Assembly (NCBI GenBank): GCA_950295325.1
Contig: OX485804.1
Coordinates: forward strand, 31,062,001-31,126,000
Origin: Polytrichum commune
Lineage: Eukaryota > Streptophyta > Polytrichopsida > Polytrichales > Polytrichaceae
Length of the DNA stretch: 64,000 nt
Direction of reading: 5' to 3'
Every line of letters begins with the position of its first letter. Position 1 is the stretch's first letter. Below are positions 24,101-36,566 of this stretch, piece by piece. The position numbers and the translations under genes were made by a program. The notes beneath the pieces were generated by a model. The model made no database searches and was not told the DNA's origin. It saw only the letters and a program-made list of their open reading frames with translations.

Positions 24101-25900
24101 GCATTGTGGTCTTTGGCTTGCATGAGCTCATCCCATTTCTCTATTGGGTCGAATTTTCAATCACCCCTTAAGGAACTTGTTAGATCATTTGATTGTTGGA
24201 TGATACTAGTACGATCTTAGTACCACTTGAGGAACACTGAAGGTGTAGATTAGAGACACATTTTGCCAAGGTGTTGGGACCTAATGTTTGATCACATGTT
24301 TGGCAGTGGCCCAATGTGGTTGAAGTCTTGGTTAACAATGTCAAGCAAGATTAGGTTCTAATGCTTCATGGTGAACGCCAACAATAGTCAATTGAACAAA
24401 GTGAGGTAATGGGATTCCCCATCATTGCACTCCTAATTGATGATTGGTGTGGAATAAGTAAATATATCAAAGGGAAGTGACGTTTTTGTGGTCGTCCCTC
24501 CACCGCACCATTGCAATTAATGAGTAGTGTGGGCACATCTTGGTGGATATTGACACCTTAGGTCCTTGTTGCAATGTAGGTGCCATTGGATACATAGTTC
24601 ACATATTTGATGCGAGTTGTCTTTCTTGAGGGTATGGAAATGGGATGTATGTGATGTACAAGTTGGTGAGTGACCAAAGAGAAATTTGACATTGGTTACC
24701 GTTACTTGATTAAGTGGTGCATCTTTGGTCATGTAGATTTAGTAATTGTAATGCCATTCGGTTGCTCATGTATAACTTCACCTTTGTGGTTCATTTGAAG
24801 GACAAGAATAAAATGGTTTTTAGTAACGAGGGTTGACATGAGGAGAAGATGTACCAACTTCTAGGGGAACAACTTCTGGATGAAAGAAGAGCTATGTGGA
24901 AGAAGACTCTTAGAGCTTATCACAAAGCTTGCAACATCATGGAGCTATGTCTCTCTATAATCTGACTATTGTGGGGTGTTTAGTAGGTTACTCGAAAGTT
25001 GTTTGCACCACAAATAGGTTAGAAAGAAGCCAAGTGTAATTCGGAACACTAAAAAAAACTATGGGTAGATTCAATCAATTGTGCCCCCATAACCCCCCTC
25101 TCCACGCGCCCCATAGGTGTATATAGATATATGCCTTGTAGTCAAACTATCAATTTCCATTCCATTAAAAAAGATTGGATATATGCATTGTTGTCAAATT
25201 TGACTATGTTCTCTTGGCAATTCAAATACGCGGAATCAAACCTCATTCAACTGTTTAGATTATCTATGATGTATTACATTCTAAACTTGGAGATTACTAT
25301 ATAGATATTGCTAATTTATATGCAAACAACCATCGTACACATTTGATCCTTTAGATCAATATCCAAAACCTCAACCACTTTACAAAGTTTTGATTTCACT
25401 CCTTCAACAAACAATTTGTGTTGGTATTTGGCAAAACCTTAAGCCTTTTGGGGTTTTAAACGACAAAAATATCCCAAAAGGGATTTTGAAAAGAAAACAT
25501 TTAATTTTGTGTAACTGATAGTTGCATTTTTAGTTATTCCTTACAAAATAACTTTCATTAGAATAGCTCTATTTTTCTATCGTGATTATAAGTGGATGCA
25601 AGCATGTTATCTGGACCAAAAAAATGTTCCAATATACTCTAGCCACAATTGTTGTTTTGGTCAAGTGCCTAAACATAGTACCAAAATGTTGTTTCAATTG
25701 AATTCATTTTCATGGTGCCTTCTATTGTTGCATTAAGCTCTTAATTACACAATATCAAAATCAAAACTCATCATTGAAAGTAATATGTTAAAAAGAGAAT
25801 AACTAAATGGGATTAGGTCATTGCACTAGCATAGCATTTATTGAGTTGCATGGTTGTGTTTCATTCTATATTCAAAAGCTTACATGGGTCTCCACTATCT
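18171..25900. other. Long spacer without recognised genes
   Basis: About 7.7 kb with only short open frames. There is a 13-bp G tract at 19989-20001. A region rich in GTCAAC-type motifs lies at about 21430-21680. A plus-strand protein-like but broken stretch lies at about 22300-22650 (frames 22307-22501 and 22450-22650). Further broken plus-strand pieces lie at 23600-24960. None shows a motif I can name. No TIR pair or LTR ends were found here. Confidence 0.4.
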
Positions 25901-25911
25901 TATCTTCATGG

Positions 25912-26040
25912 GAAGAAACTTAGAAAATAAGAAGAAATTGGCGTTGATATGAATAATGTGCCGGTTTGATTAGTAAGAATATTGTGAATAGTGTCGGCAT
26001 TTTCAATTATAAATATTTATATTAATAGTAATCATAGAGA
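25912..26040. repeat. Dispersed repeat family 4, copy 2 (partial)
   Basis: TTCATGGGAAGAAACTTAGA followed by AATAAGAAGAAATTGG and AT-rich GAATA motifs matches 6431 and 37880. The terminal TAACTTCACCC block of the other copies is absent, so this copy is truncated or more diverged. Confidence 0.5.
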
Positions 26041-26457
26041 ATTAGGATGGGATGAACAATGTTTGATGCAAATATTCTTGATATGAATATTGTGTTCACT
26101 TGAGGGTAATGAGCTTGGGTGAGGCCCGCCACATGTCATGGTGACTATGGCGGGTTTCCCAACAAGTCACCCAGTGCGTCATGGGCCAACTTGATTGTTT
26201 GCAAAGAACCCCCAATAATAATTATGTGAGTCACATTTGAACGACTAAGCTCCTCATAAATAGACCTAAAAGCTTAACTATGCCTAAACTAATATGAATT
26301 GGAACAATCTATGCATCATAGAAATCATCGGCTCCAATTTGTGGTTGAGAGGGAGTGGTCCCATGTGAGTGGGAGGGTAGCAATGCCACCTCTCATTGGC
26401 GTTTTGGCTTCTTGATCTTTAAAATCGAATTCCTTTCATTGGAGGAAGTGCAGGGTA

Positions 26458-27212
26458 AGGTAGAGGGTGCTAAAACCAACACCCGACCCAAAACCAACAC
26501 CTATAAACGCCTCCCAATTGCCAACACTCAACTACCTTGAACCATTCCCCATGGTGTAGGAGTGTCTAGGCCCACGAAGTGACGATTTTAGGTGCCATTC
26601 GTGACGCCACCTCATAAGGACCTCCACTACCTTCATGTAGGGTAGGCAACGGGTTGGTTCAAGGTGGATTTAGGGTGGCTTGTCAATGCCTATTCTAGCC
26701 ATTCTATACACCGGGGGGGGGGGGGCACAATTCTAGTCATTTTATTCACAAAGCCAAGGAGGTAGGCCCACAAAGCACAAAGGGGGTCGGTGCTAGGCAT
26801 ACATGAAATTGGTTTGCTGGGATGCAAGAGGGTCGGACCCAAGATGCAAGGTGATGGTTTTGCAAGCGAACCAGGTGGGATCATGGAGGTGGCCATGTGG
26901 CTTTGCACACCACTACTAGTTGTGCTTTGATCTATCTTGGGTCTTGTAACCAACTATGTTGTGTTCGTTTTAAGCAATGAAGGTGGGGGTCCTTATCATA
27001 TGCAAGGTTGTCGTACATGAGGCCTATGAATTGGTTTAAGAAAGCTAGTGGTTTTGACTCTGAATATTCATCAAATATTCAATTGAGACTATATATATAT
27101 ATATATGTACCTATGTTTAGCCCAAAGACTAAAATGATTTTTTCTTATATCAACCACATAGCCATATGTATGTGCAACAACTTAAAGTGTTGGTTTAAGC
27201 ACCTCTTTACCT
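26458..27212. mobile_element. TA-flanked TIR element, family 1, copy 2
   Basis: The ends AGGTAGAGGGTGCTAAAACC and GGTTTAAGCACCTCTTTACCT are inverted copies and are bordered by TA (26456-26457 and 27213-27214). The body aligns with copy 1 (830-1566) along its length in the same orientation, with an extra insertion near 26790-26830 and a 13-bp G tract at 26713-26725. No transposase is encoded. Confidence 0.75.
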
Positions 27213-27389
27213 TACATCCTAGTACCTAAAACCAACCTAGTTTGTACACTCACATGGGCTAGGCAATGCCTTGGGGCGTGCTAATCATGGCCGAGCATAT
27301 ACACATCTCCTTTTGATATGGACAGTTGGCGGTAGCCAAGGCCCGTCCTAAATTTAATCTGAACTCACAAAGATGCCGGCATCCCACTC

Positions 27390-27424
27390 GATTGTGCTCG
27401 AATTTGCAATGCAAGGGTCCCATG
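27390..27424. repeat. Single relative of the 35-bp tandem unit at 50.5 kb
   Basis: ATTGTGCTCGAATTTGCAAT with GCAAGGGTCCCATG following resembles the unit repeated three times at 50520-50619. Only one unit is present here. Confidence 0.4.
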
Positions 27425-28433
27425 AAACAACTGATCAATGCATGAGTATTGTGATGTTGATGAGCACTAGGGGTTAAGACATTTGCTACTAGTTTTCTAG
27501 GTATATCGTCCTTAGGCTAATTTGCACTCAAAAAATGTTTGATTCATTTGATTATTAAAAAAAAGTATTTGGTCTCAAAATGAACTACATAAAGAGAGGG
27601 AGTGGTGCCTGCGATGACACATGCTATCAATTACATGTATGTAGAGTTTCTTCATCCAAGGAGGAGTGTGTGCGGCTAGAATGCACCCATTTTGTGTGAT
27701 TGATTAACCCTGGAAACCCAGTCATCCTTTGATCCTCCCCCACTACGACAGTAGAAAATCTGGGCACCCACTTTATTGAAAGTCGTTTGACTCTATGTCT
27801 TCGGCAATGATTGGGAGTGCATAGTGAAGAGCAGTTAGCGTGACTTGATGGACCCTGGAGATGAGCCCCAATCACTCCAATTTAATAATGCAAGGGTTCT
27901 TTATACTAGGATTATAATATACTCCAAAGTGCATGGTTCCACCCATCTTCAAGTGGATCCTATGTATGTTACAGTACAGTGGTTTGGGTTAAGTAAGTAA
28001 CATGTGAAACCCAAGGATGTGTTAGCTCTTTAATTTTGAACAGCCCACACAAGTATGTTGTTCGGACATGCACAATCCAGGATCCCCTCTTCATCAGATA
28101 GTGAGATGGAAGCATGGTTATTAAATATAGTGTCTACGTCCTGAAAAGGGCGAAGTAGTTTTACATCTAAAGCCAATGCCGTAAGGCATGGCCCAGGGTG
28201 TTCTACGAACAAACACTTTATTCACTCCGGCCTCCTCCGGAGACCGGAGTTCTTCTTCTTCTTCTTGAGATGGAAGGAGTGCCCGGGAGGTTTTTGAGCA
28301 TAGTCGGTCAAGATCCTAGTGATTCTAAATCTAGCCGGCTTACATGTTGACATCTTCCAGTTTTGCTTTATTCATTTGAGGTATATTCTTCTATAGATTC
28401 CTCTAAGACGGTCGGTTATTCTCCTAAAGTCTC

Positions 28434-28679
28434 GACTTTAACCAGTTATTCCTCAAGCTCCACCGGTTTCATCTGCAACTAACCACCGGTTCTTTACACT
28501 TGGTAGCTGGTTGTCTTTACATTTCATTGATTGTTGGAATCACAATTTGGAATAGACCAACAAAGAGAAAGCGCTATAGTTATTGGGCTATATTACCAAG
28601 TCTGAACCAATGAATTGGAAAAAGTGACCGCTAGTTACAGATGAACCGGTTGAGTTTGAGAAATAACCTGTTGAAGTTC
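28434..28679. mobile_element. Diverged inverted-repeat element with CCGGTT arms
   Basis: The arm 28434-28483 (GACTTTAACCAGTTATTCC... to TCATCTGCAACTAA) is inverted at 28631-28679 (CTAGTTACAGATGAACCGG... to GTTGAAGTTC). About three quarters of positions pair over roughly 50 bases. The loop is about 147 bases. It is probably an old miniature inverted-repeat element. Ends and target duplications are not resolved. Confidence 0.5.
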
Positions 28680-28800
28680 AAGGTTTCAGGTGAACAAGAC
28701 CAAAAGAGGGGCCATACACCTACTCAATTCAGCTCACAAGTCTCGAAACCATTATTTATTTATTTTTGAGGAAGCTTTGGAATTTACACCCACGAGCACA

Positions 28801-28982
28801 TGTCCAACTAAAAATTCCAATCCTAGATGTCTAGGATATGATGTGCTTGAGTGTCATACAAATTTTCAGAGCAATTGGGAATCATTTCCACACATGGATC
28901 AACAAGAAAACATGTTTAAGATACAATGCCCCTAAACATTGAAGGTGACAAGTGTCAAGCAGGCATTCGTGGAGCGGTTCCG
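28801..28982. repeat. Dispersed repeat, inverted copy of 5597-5780
   Basis: This is the reverse-complement partner of the repeat at 5.6 kb. It contains GGTGACAAGTGTCAAGCAGG. The open frame 28690-28935 runs through it, but the other copy is not open in that frame, so it is not called as a gene. Confidence 0.6.
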
Positions 28983-29029
28983 TTGTTAACCAGTTGACAA
29001 CACTCCCTCATGTTTAAATCTTTCCAAAC

Positions 29030-32000
29030 AATGTTGACAATGTTGAATCAAAATTATCCACATGGCAAGACATAGCAAACTTGAACATTAACAAAAGAAG
29101 TAGCTGAAACAATCCATAAACCATCTGAAGTGGTGTCAAGGGGATAAGAGCACAATGTTCATGACCATATTATGGTCACATAGGACATTAGGGGTGAATA
29201 AGAAAAACCAAAAGATCACAATATGTCACCTGTTGGACTTGGAAACAATAGGACGTTGACCAATTCTGGCCAAAAATCTCCCCGGACACTGGTATGAATC
29301 ACAACCTTGACAACAAGGAAAAGTAACCAATCCCATTTCCCTTGAATGGATAAAGTACTGTGGAAGAGATTCCAAATGGAACCAAGATCTGGTAACTTAG
29401 AATAACCAAGGAATGATTTCTTACAAACAAAAGAAGCCATATGGTGAATGAAGGGAATGTGGTGATCCTACACATCAAGAAATCAATCAAGATATTGTAG
29501 AGGCCACCCTATTTCACCTTTACTAGGGCTAGAATGTAGTTTCCACATAGGATTCAAGAGGGCCCCAACCAATGTAAGATTGACATGTGGCAAAAGAAGA
29601 GGCAAACTTTTTATTTTGAATTTTTCAAAACAAAAAGTCCTCTACAAAAGTATGATAAATATAATGTGAGATGACCTCAACGCAATATCAAATATGCCGA
29701 TGAGGAGTGATATCTTGCTTGAAGGAGTACACAAAGATGATACCACATAAAATTGCCCCATAATATTACTCAACCTTAGTAGTCAATTCATTTCCAGGGG
29801 GCGGGCTCTTATACCACATATGAACTAACGTGAGTGTAAGAAGGGGTATTATTTGAGGCATACGTGTACATTGCATACATAAGGGAGAGGTATTATTCTT
29901 CTCTAGTGTGTAGATTTAAAAAGGCTATTAAGAATGTTGAAGGTCAGGTGGATACACTGCTACGTATTACCATATATGGCATTACTATTTTGGCTACAAA
30001 TTACTTATTTGATGGTGGATACACCGATAGCTTACCTAGTAGAGCATATGAACCTAGCAATAACGCCTCAACCGGTAGCAAGATGGACCAAGGAGGTAGG
30101 GAATCAACAAAGATACTTGGTTTTATCATAGTAGAAAGAAATATTCTTTAATGAAGGCACTTAAAATTTCCTATGCGTGTTTGTCAATTCAATAAAGTAC
30201 CCATAGCCATGGACCATCATTCGCCCTATAATCCATGGTAATAGGGTCCAATTCCATATTTGTTATCTCTCTAATATATTATATCCAACATTTAGAACTC
30301 AAGAGTCAAGAGAATTATAGTTCTTATACAAAAGAGTCCATTATTTGGACATTTTGTTCCTCATTGCTCACATGTCACCACTCAACGCTCCCATGCTAGC
30401 TTCCCTTGTTATAAAGTCATACAAAAATATTACCTCATTTTATTCACCAAACTGAAGTCCATAACCCAAAAAAATCACCACTTAAAAACTTATACCTCTA
30501 GACAACCTTACATATCAATATGGCAACATTCTCACCACACCCTTCAATATCTCCTCAAAAAACCTATAAATTTCAACAACTATCATTCAAATGTCAAACC
30601 ATGCTATGCCTCCATTAGCCAGATCACCCCACTGCATGTTGTTATGCAGTGTGCCACTACCTTGGCACAAATGCCTATGGTTTCATCCTTCAGTCACGTG
30701 CCCCGGCCCCCTTCAGTGTACGTGTTATTCCTCTAATAGAACCACTTACAATGAATGTCGTAAATCCCTCTCTAAGGGCAAATCACCAAGTCTTGATAAT
30801 ATCCTCAATGATGTATCGAAAGCCCTCCCACCTCAATTCCACGTTATACCTATGTTTTAAACAATGTTACTCCCAAAACCTATACCAGACTCACGGAAAC
30901 ATAGCAAAACCATGCTCTTATACAAAAGGATGACCCTGCTTCTCTTATCAATTGCCGGCCTAAAGGATTGAGCCTTTACAAATTACAAACTTCATACAAG
31001 CACTATGTATCTACCAATATCTACAACTTCATCTTCCGATTTGAACTACACCTAACCTAGAACCTCTTTTCTTCGTCCCTAGTTTTCCCAAATGGGAGAT
31101 TGGGAGGTGCTCTTCTTTTGTAAGCTATGATTGGTCTTGATCTACATATCAGAGTTAACATTGGTCTTGGATTTACTTTAATATGACCTAGATCTACATT
31201 CTAAGCTCTAACTTCATGCAACCCTAGTTACACATCTTCTACGACTACCATGCCACGCATCTAAATCACTCTAACCTACACACCATCCTCATGATCCAAG
31301 AACGGAATTTGCTAATCCTAAGCATCAATGGGGCATCAACCATAAGCTTTGCAAGAATACCACCACTTGAAAAACTCCTCGTATATGGCTTTCTCAAACC
31401 TTTATTTCCATATGCAACTCAAAACCTGTAACATGAATATCAAATCCTCGCTAACAAGAATCCTCTAACATCATTACCAAGAGTGAAGAGCTTAACTCCT
31501 CTACTCAAATCTAAGACTACTAAAACTTACTCCAACTACTGCTAACAACAACTAACAACCCCTCCAAAGTCCTTTGCCTTTAATTATTTAGCAAACCCTC
31601 AAACCCAACCCTAACTGGAAGTTACCTTAGTTACTAGAACTTACCCCAACACCGCCAATAATTAGCACAATAAAGCCATAAGCTACTACGATAAAACTAA
31701 AAGTTACTAGTCAATGAACCATTGAGTTATTGTTGCAATAATCAGTAATGTATTGATGGTCATGAAACACTTATTTGGCTACAACTATTTTATTGGTCTA
31801 CACCGCTATTGTAAACTACTTACCACTATTGTAACTACATGAAATCTATTACTAGTGAATTATTGGCTATGGTTCTTCTAAAAGCTTGCTACTGGCCTAA
31901 TTCAAATATTGGCACTATTCGGTACTCCCTTATACACTATGACTACTTGCCATGTCACTTCCCCCTCCTTGGTATGCACATTATCAATGATGATATACTT

Positions 32001-33640
32001 TCTTATGACTAGTAACCATCTCCTCTTCTACTAGACCGGTTACTCATAACTCTTGAGAATACTAAATTAACTACTCTAGTTGTGATTACCGGTAGTCCTC
32101 TTTCTCACATCTCAAGTATCAACCTTACTACCATAGGCTAGTTCTCCCCATTGCCCATCCATGACCTAGGAATTCAAGCTCCCTTACTATCTCAACACTC
32201 TTTTCTAATATTGGTTTCTATCGCCTACCATTACCTACATTACAACACTACCCTCTATCTCCACTCGTATATCAACTCTATAGACTCTTTGGCATAACAT
32301 AATGTTTTTAATATTGACTTTGCTTCCACCTCTTAAGGTCCCTGCAGATTGGCACATGTTTGGATAGTTGCCCAAGCTCAGGTGGGATTTGCAAGTTGTC
32401 TAGACCTTATTAGCCCTCTTTTCTAAAGTTGCATGTGCATACATGGCCTACCCAAGAACGTTGGAAGGGGTATGCACAAAATAAATCTAGACACCAACCA
32501 CTTTGATGAAACTTTAAACTCCCAAGCCACACGTGTGTAGGGCTAATGCATCTTCATATCCCCCCCAAGATGATAGATTTGGATTAAATGAGGCCCTTCT
32601 GTAACCCAAAAAGACCCTCTCGACATCTAGGGGTTGACTAGGTGAAGGTTTTGTTTTCAATAGTGACCAATGCCCATAACCACCGCTTTTTTAACTCTCT
32701 CATTGGTTGAAAAACGAGTGATGGTCCCACTTTGTTTTACACAAGGGTGTCAAACATTGGAGTGACCATGTTAGATAATTGATGAGAAAGTGACATGGAA
32801 TCATGTAAGTTCGTAATTGGACCATGTTGGCGGGCACCTAGATTTGTGATAGGAAAAAAAATTAAATATGTTAGAGTAGTTTGTGGATTAAAGCAGATGA
32901 GACCATGGGATTAGTCTTCAACCTTGAGTATATGAGAATCAACACAAAAGTCACCCAAGTTTTCTTAATGCTCAAATTGTCATACACAAAGCGTGGTGTC
33001 ATGAGCCAGCTTTTTAAATTGTCCTACTAGGATGGGTGGGCCAAGCTAACCTTGCATAGGCCAATCCGGAATTTAAGTCAACAATTCCCATACACACACA
33101 CACCCTATTTTAAATCTTAAAACTCTCTCAAAATTTGAGAGATGGAAAAAAGGAGGTCCCAAAAATTTCACCCAACTGTTAAAAGAGGCTCCAATACATG
33201 ACAAGATAACAAGCTCTTAATAACGAGTTTTCTCAAAGAATGACCAAACCCACGGTTTCATCCCCTTTGAAAGAATTTACAGATAACTTCGATGTCTCGG
33301 GAAAAAATGAGAGATGACCACGTTTAGATTTTTTTAAACGTACGTCCTATTTGTAGCTTTCTCGGGAATAACTTTTGTACTTTTTTTTTTAAATCTTCGT
33401 TTTCATCAAACATAGTACGTCTCAATCTAAGTTCGCCTTACACCATGTCATGTGAACAAGGCTTTTAAAAAGCGATTTCTTCGGACCGCTGACCGCTGAC
33501 CATGACCACGAAAAATCCTCACCCTCATTATTACCTTTTTCTTTTCCTTTTTTCTGTTCTTTCCAAAGCTGCCCTTGGTCGCGTGTGAAACAGCCCTGAG
33601 TCGGCAGTGTGTGTCTGTTGAAATCAAATGACATGTACAA
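29030..33640. other. Spacer with a G-poor, strand-biased block
   Basis: No gene recognised. From about 30350 to 32330 the plus strand is markedly poor in G and rich in C, A and T, with ACTAC and CTAAC motifs throughout. Such strand asymmetry over 2 kb often reflects an LTR retrotransposon remnant, but no ends or coding motifs were seen. The open frames at 30591-30933 lie in this block and are unremarkable. Confidence 0.4.
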
Positions 33641-33947
33641 CACAATTCATATGTTGGGTTCAGGCTTTGACCTTGGTTGTGGAGGTGAGACCGGCTTACT
33701 TATTTATTAGTTACAGGAGCAGCTGCTGCCTCATTTACCATCATTATAACTTACATGCTGGGCTTCACTGGCACCGGAGCCCTGATTTGGGACCCTGTGC
33801 CCACAAGCCACTTGATTGCACGGACAACTTGGTCCCGAGAAATTCAGGTGGCATAAGCTATGTGGCCCTATAGTGGGCCACCCCAAACCTAACCTAACTT
33901 AACTCAACTCCACACACAATTTTATTTTGAGCATTGGCTCGAATTGT
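33641..33947. other. Moderately GC-rich low-copy stretch upstream of the satellite
   Basis: The open frame 33628-33873 has no recognised motif. Near the end, CCTATAGTGGGCCACCCC and AACCTAACCTAACTTAACTC form a small CCTAA-like run (about 33880-33905). It resembles plant telomere-type repeats only loosely and is too short to call. Confidence 0.3.
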
Positions 33948-34967
33948 GTGCTTTGTCATCCACTTGGCAATTACAAAGCGTGAAGGCCCTCATTTTTAAT
34001 TGCCGGAACTGGAGAAGAGACACAAAAGTTGTAATGGTTTTCATGCTTGTTTTCGAGGAACTACATAGGCCCTACGTGCTTTGTCATCCACTTGGCAATT
34101 ACAAAGCTTGAAGGCCCTCATTTTTAACGGCCGGAACTGGAGAAGAGACGCAAAAGTTGTAATGGTTTTCATGCTTGTTTTCGAGGAACTACATAGGCCC
34201 TACGTGCATTGTCATCCACTTGGCAATTACAAAGCGTGAAGGCCCTCATTTTTAACTGCCGGAACTGGAGAAGAGACGCAAAAGTTGTAATGGTTTTCAT
34301 GCTTGTTTTCGAGGAACTACATAGGCCCTACGTGCATTGTCATCCACTTGGCAATTACAAAGCGTGAAGGCCCTCATTTTTAACTGCCGGAACTGGAGAA
34401 GAGACGCAAAAGTTGTAATGGTTTTCATGCTTGTTTTCGAGGAACTACATAGGCCCTACGTGGTTTGTCATCCACTTGGCAATTACAAAGCGTGAAGGCC
34501 CTCATTTTTAACTGCCGGAACTGGAGAAGAGACGCAAAAGTTGTAATGGTTTACATGCTTGTTTTCGAGGAACTACATAGGCCCTACGTGCTTTGTCATC
34601 CACTTGGCAATTACAAAGCGTGAAGGCCCTCATTTTTAACTGCCGGAATTGGAGAAAGACGCAAAAGTTGTAATGGTTTTAATGCTTGTTTTCGAGGAAC
34701 TACATAGGCCCTACGTGCTTTGTCATCCACTTGGCAATTACAAAGCTTGAAGGCCCTCATTTTTAACTGCCAGAATTGGAGAAGAGACGCAAAAGTTGTA
34801 ATGGTTTTCATGCTTGTTTTCGAGGAACTACATAGGCCCTACGTGCTTTGTCATCCACTTGGCAATTACAAAGCTTGAAGGCCCTCATTTTTAACTGCCG
34901 GAATTGGAGAAAGACGCAAAAGTTGTAATGGTTTTAATGCTTGTTTTCAAGGAACAACATAGGCCCT
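33948..34967. repeat. Satellite array: eight units of 128 bp
   Basis: Units start at 33948, 34076, 34204, 34332, 34460, 34588, 34715 and 34843. All are 128 bp except the sixth, which is 127, and the last, which is slightly truncated. Each begins GTGCTTTGTCATCCACTTGG and ends GAACTACATAGGCCCTAC. Identity between units is very high. Units 6 and 8 share the same variants (GAATTGG, a one-base deletion giving GAGAAAGACGC, and GGTTTTAATGC), while unit 7 carries only the first. That pattern points to duplication of a two-unit block by unequal exchange. No coding frame or RNA feature is apparent. Confidence 0.95.
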
Positions 34968-35150
34968 CTCAATCGTATAACACTAACTATCGAACCTAGA
35001 ACGATGTCCATATCCTAAGCACATAGTCTAATCTCATCGTAACATGTGTCTTATTACTATAATATTTAAACTTAAAAGTCTTACCAAGAAAAGAAAAGAA
35101 ATGAAACACTTGTGTTTCTGAACACTAGCACGTGTGCAAGCCTTATTATA

Positions 35151-35449
35151 AAGTAGAGGGTGCTAAAACGAACATTTTTTCCAAAACCAACACCTGGAAA
35201 TCTTGCACAACTGGTCACTGCCTCCACAACCTGCTCTCATGTTGGTTCTCGGTCATCGCAATCGTGATCAGAAGCCAAGTCCGACTCTCCATAATTGCAA
35301 TTAAATTGTTAACTCTAATCATTTTTGTGTACAAAATTCATATAAATATACATTGGTGCGTTGGAATCTTGTGCTAGTTGCTAACGGTAATCGTTCAAGA
35401 CTCTATTGTTCTAATACTAGTATTATATATATGTGTGTGTGTATGTATG

Positions 35450-35489
<40 letters not shown>

Positions 35490-35512
35490 GTCAGTTTAAA
35501 CACCATCTATCC
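35151..35512. mobile_element. TA-flanked TIR element, family 1, copy 3 (short)
   Basis: The ends AAGTAGAGGGTGCTAAAACG and GTTTAAACACCATCTATCC are diverged inverted copies of the family 1 terminus and are again bordered by TA (35149-35150 and 35513-35514). At 362 bp it lacks most of the body of copies 1 and 2. An AT/GT microsatellite at about 35424-35485 occupies its right third. Confidence 0.6.
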
Positions 35513-36319
35513 TAGACCACTCAAACATATGGGTTTGATGAAGAAGAGTGACCACATAAGGCCCACATAGCTCAAGTGAAGTTACACATGTTGGGATTCC
35601 TGAATGTGAGACTGTTGTTGCTTGAGGCATACTTCAAGGAGACACTAAGAGAGATGTGGTCGGGTCCTCCAGCCTCAATACAAGCCACTCCGTACCCTAG
35701 TCCTCAATGTGAGGCACAAATGTGGGGGCCTTGGCAACCATGTTTCCTCCTCCTCTTAGGGCCGCTTCCCATGAACCACTAACAACGTGTGTGGTCCAAT
35801 TGCGGCCACTCTCAACTCCACAAGCATTTTTGTCCATTGGATCAAATTGATTGATTGTTTTTAATGCAATCAACAATTGGGCTCAATATGAGTATTCTAA
35901 CATTTTTCTCAAATAAATTTGGAAGTTGAGAATTCTTTGGAGAAAACAACCCTTGTTGCATGAACCAATTGTGTTTGTATATCAAGGTTTTGTAAACTAA
36001 ATTTAGATTTTTTTGAGGATGGTTTAGGGCCATTTTACACATGTGACCAAGGGGCGTGAGGGTTTCTTGTGGTCATATTTGGCAATCCGAAAACCATGAC
36101 CATGAGAAATCCACACAATTGTTTAAAGTCTTGTTAACAAGACTTGGGGTAAAGTAGACTTAAACACGGACGTAGTGTTTTAAAAGAAACTTCTACATAG
36201 GTTGTCCAACATTATATGTGTTACCGGAAATAAGTCACCCCCCCCCCCCACCTCTTGAGGATTATGTTGAAACAACTTATTTAAGTTGTCATGCTGCAAA
36301 ATTTGGGCGATGACCAATT

Positions 36320-36440
36320 ATTATCCAATTTTGGACATGTAAGATTCCATGTCACTTTTTCATGCTTTACTTGAGATAGCTAATCTTATTTGTGGATTGA
36401 AATAGGACTGCCACTCATTTTCAAGTAACGAGGGATTTAA
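36320..36440. repeat. Dispersed repeat, partner of 3395-3510
   Basis: TTTTGGACATGTAAGATTCC and the following ACGAGGGATTTAA block match the repeat at 3.4 kb. G and C homopolymers of 12 bp border it (C at 36238-36249, G at 36444-36455). Confidence 0.4.
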
Positions 36441-36566
36441 GTTGGGGGGGGGGGGTCTTATTTGAATCTCCAAAATTGAGGAATTCCCATTGGTCAGGGA
36501 TGACAAAATGGGTCGGAGGTGTTTACATGATTACATTTGGGCATGAATTGAAAGTATGTCAAATGA

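Noticed and set aside
33880-33905. Interstitial telomere repeat
   Set aside because: Only a few CCTAA-like words, no run of the plant CCCTAAA unit.
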